This document shows, in pieces, positions 63,670 to 64,000 of a stretch of 64,000 bases of DNA; the stretch's first letter is position 1, and each line of letters begins with the position of its first letter. The notes beneath the pieces are model-generated. The model ran no database searches and was not told the DNA's origin. It worked only from the letters and a program-made list of their open reading frames with translations. The position numbers and the translations under genes were made by a program. The stretch comes from Fen-1258 sp964449775 (GTDB lineage Bacteria > Bacteroidota > Ignavibacteria > Ignavibacteriales > Melioribacteraceae): contig CAYVBQ010000016.1 of the NCBI GenBank assembly GCA_964449775.1, positions 1-64,000 on the forward strand. The letters are read 5' to 3'.

Positions 63670-64000
63670 CTAACGAACAACCGCCAATTTCTGCGTTATC
63701 TGCGTGATCTCGCTCCCCTTCCTTAAAATAAACTTGTAGAGATAGACACCGTTTGCTATTAAATCGCCATCAACATCACGTCCATCCCAAAATATTTTGT
63801 TAAAATCGTATTTCAGTTCCCCCGAAGTAAATTTGAACTCTTTAATTATTCGTCCGTTAATAGTAAATATTTTTATTTTCAGTTCATCGGGTATTTGAGT
63901 CAGCTTAAAAGTGAAGTATGTATCATCCTTAAAAGGATTGGGATAGTTGTAAACACTCAGTAGCTGCATCTCTTTATTAACAGAAAATTTTCTTACTACT
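63670..64000 (-). CDS. C-terminal part of a secreted protein with sorting-like Ig domain (partial)
   Basis: The frame runs open through the window edge (the ATG at 63969 is internal), so the 5' end is missing. The visible about 110 residues read SVYNYPNPFKDDTYFTFKL, then IKIFTINGRIIKEF, FWDGRDVDGDLIANGVYLYK. This is a FlgD-like/type IX sorting-like beta domain as found at the end of large secreted proteins, including PorU-type C25 peptidases. The main domain cannot be identified here. Confidence 0.8.
   Translation of the reverse strand, partial: VVRKFSVNKEMQLLSVYNYPNPFKDDTYFTFKLTQIPDELKIKIFTINGRIIKEFKFTSGELKYDFNKIFWDGRDVDGDLIANGVYLYKFILRKGSEITQITQKLAVVR

Noticed and set aside
1..64000. CRISPR arrays, rRNA genes, integrase or transposase genes
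   Set aside because: No regularly spaced direct repeats, rRNA-like sequence, or recombinase motifs were seen on either strand.

Overview
The window looks like chromosomal DNA of an Ignavibacteria-type bacterium (Bacteroidota/Chlorobi group). The evidence is AT-rich DNA, type IX secretion C-terminal sorting domains of the NYPNPFNPST type at several loci, a short RpoD of the Bacteroidota kind, and one promoter (before the his operon) that fits the Bacteroidota TTTG-N19-TAnnTTTG pattern exactly. This assignment is inference; no rRNA gene is present to fix the taxonomy.

Region 1 (1-18.06 kb, + strand) is an accessory metal-handling and envelope region. It holds a CusB-type efflux adaptor, two secreted proteins pairing DxNxDG loops with Cys-x-x-Cys heavy-metal-binding modules, a Met-rich secreted protein, a broken outer-membrane gene, a DUF2231 membrane protein, a PAS histidine kinase and a CHASE2-AAA+ sigma54-type activator. 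A strong -24/-12 (sigma54) promoter lies directly after the activator gene and before a five-gene run of envelope proteins. Gene debris is common here: a signal-peptide stub, a sorting-domain stub, a second cusB tail and a truncated four-helix-bundle gene.

Region 2 (18.1-34 kb) is mostly core: an ECF sigma factor, RpoD, a hydrolase, a class V aminotransferase-fold enzyme, a GNAT acetyltransferase, a pentapeptide-repeat protein and a mannose-1-phosphate guanylyltransferase. A complete histidine operon (hisGDCBHAF-IE, - strand) has every junction overlapping. It is preceded by a promoter, a 21-residue leader peptide with five histidines, and a terminator, i.e. a classical attenuator layout. A 151-bp MITE-like element with 17-bp terminal repeats and a 5-bp target duplication sits at 25.73 kb.

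Region 3 (34-54 kb) is mainly housekeeping: two paralogous PEP/pyruvate-binding proteins (one fused to a nucleotidyltransferase domain) with a DsrE protein, glutamate dehydrogenase, a galT remnant, prolyl oligopeptidase, aldehyde dehydrogenase, DEAD-box helicase, two tRNA-Ser genes, a transglycosylase, ferritin, ribosomal protein L28, an M28 peptidase, a DUF6600-like protein and a MORN/TonB-C protein.

Region 4 (54.3-61.8 kb, - strand) is a defence operon and the most interesting part of the window: type III methyltransferase (Mod), SIR2, HerA-type ATPase, type III restriction helicase-nuclease (Res), with junctions of +1, -8 and -4 nt. A SIR2-HerA pair is thus nested inside a type III restriction-modification operon. 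Downstream are a hypothetical gene with a Pro-rich tail, a hairpin- and repeat-rich stretch of about 0.9 kb without genes, and the 3' end of a secreted protein gene cut by the window edge.
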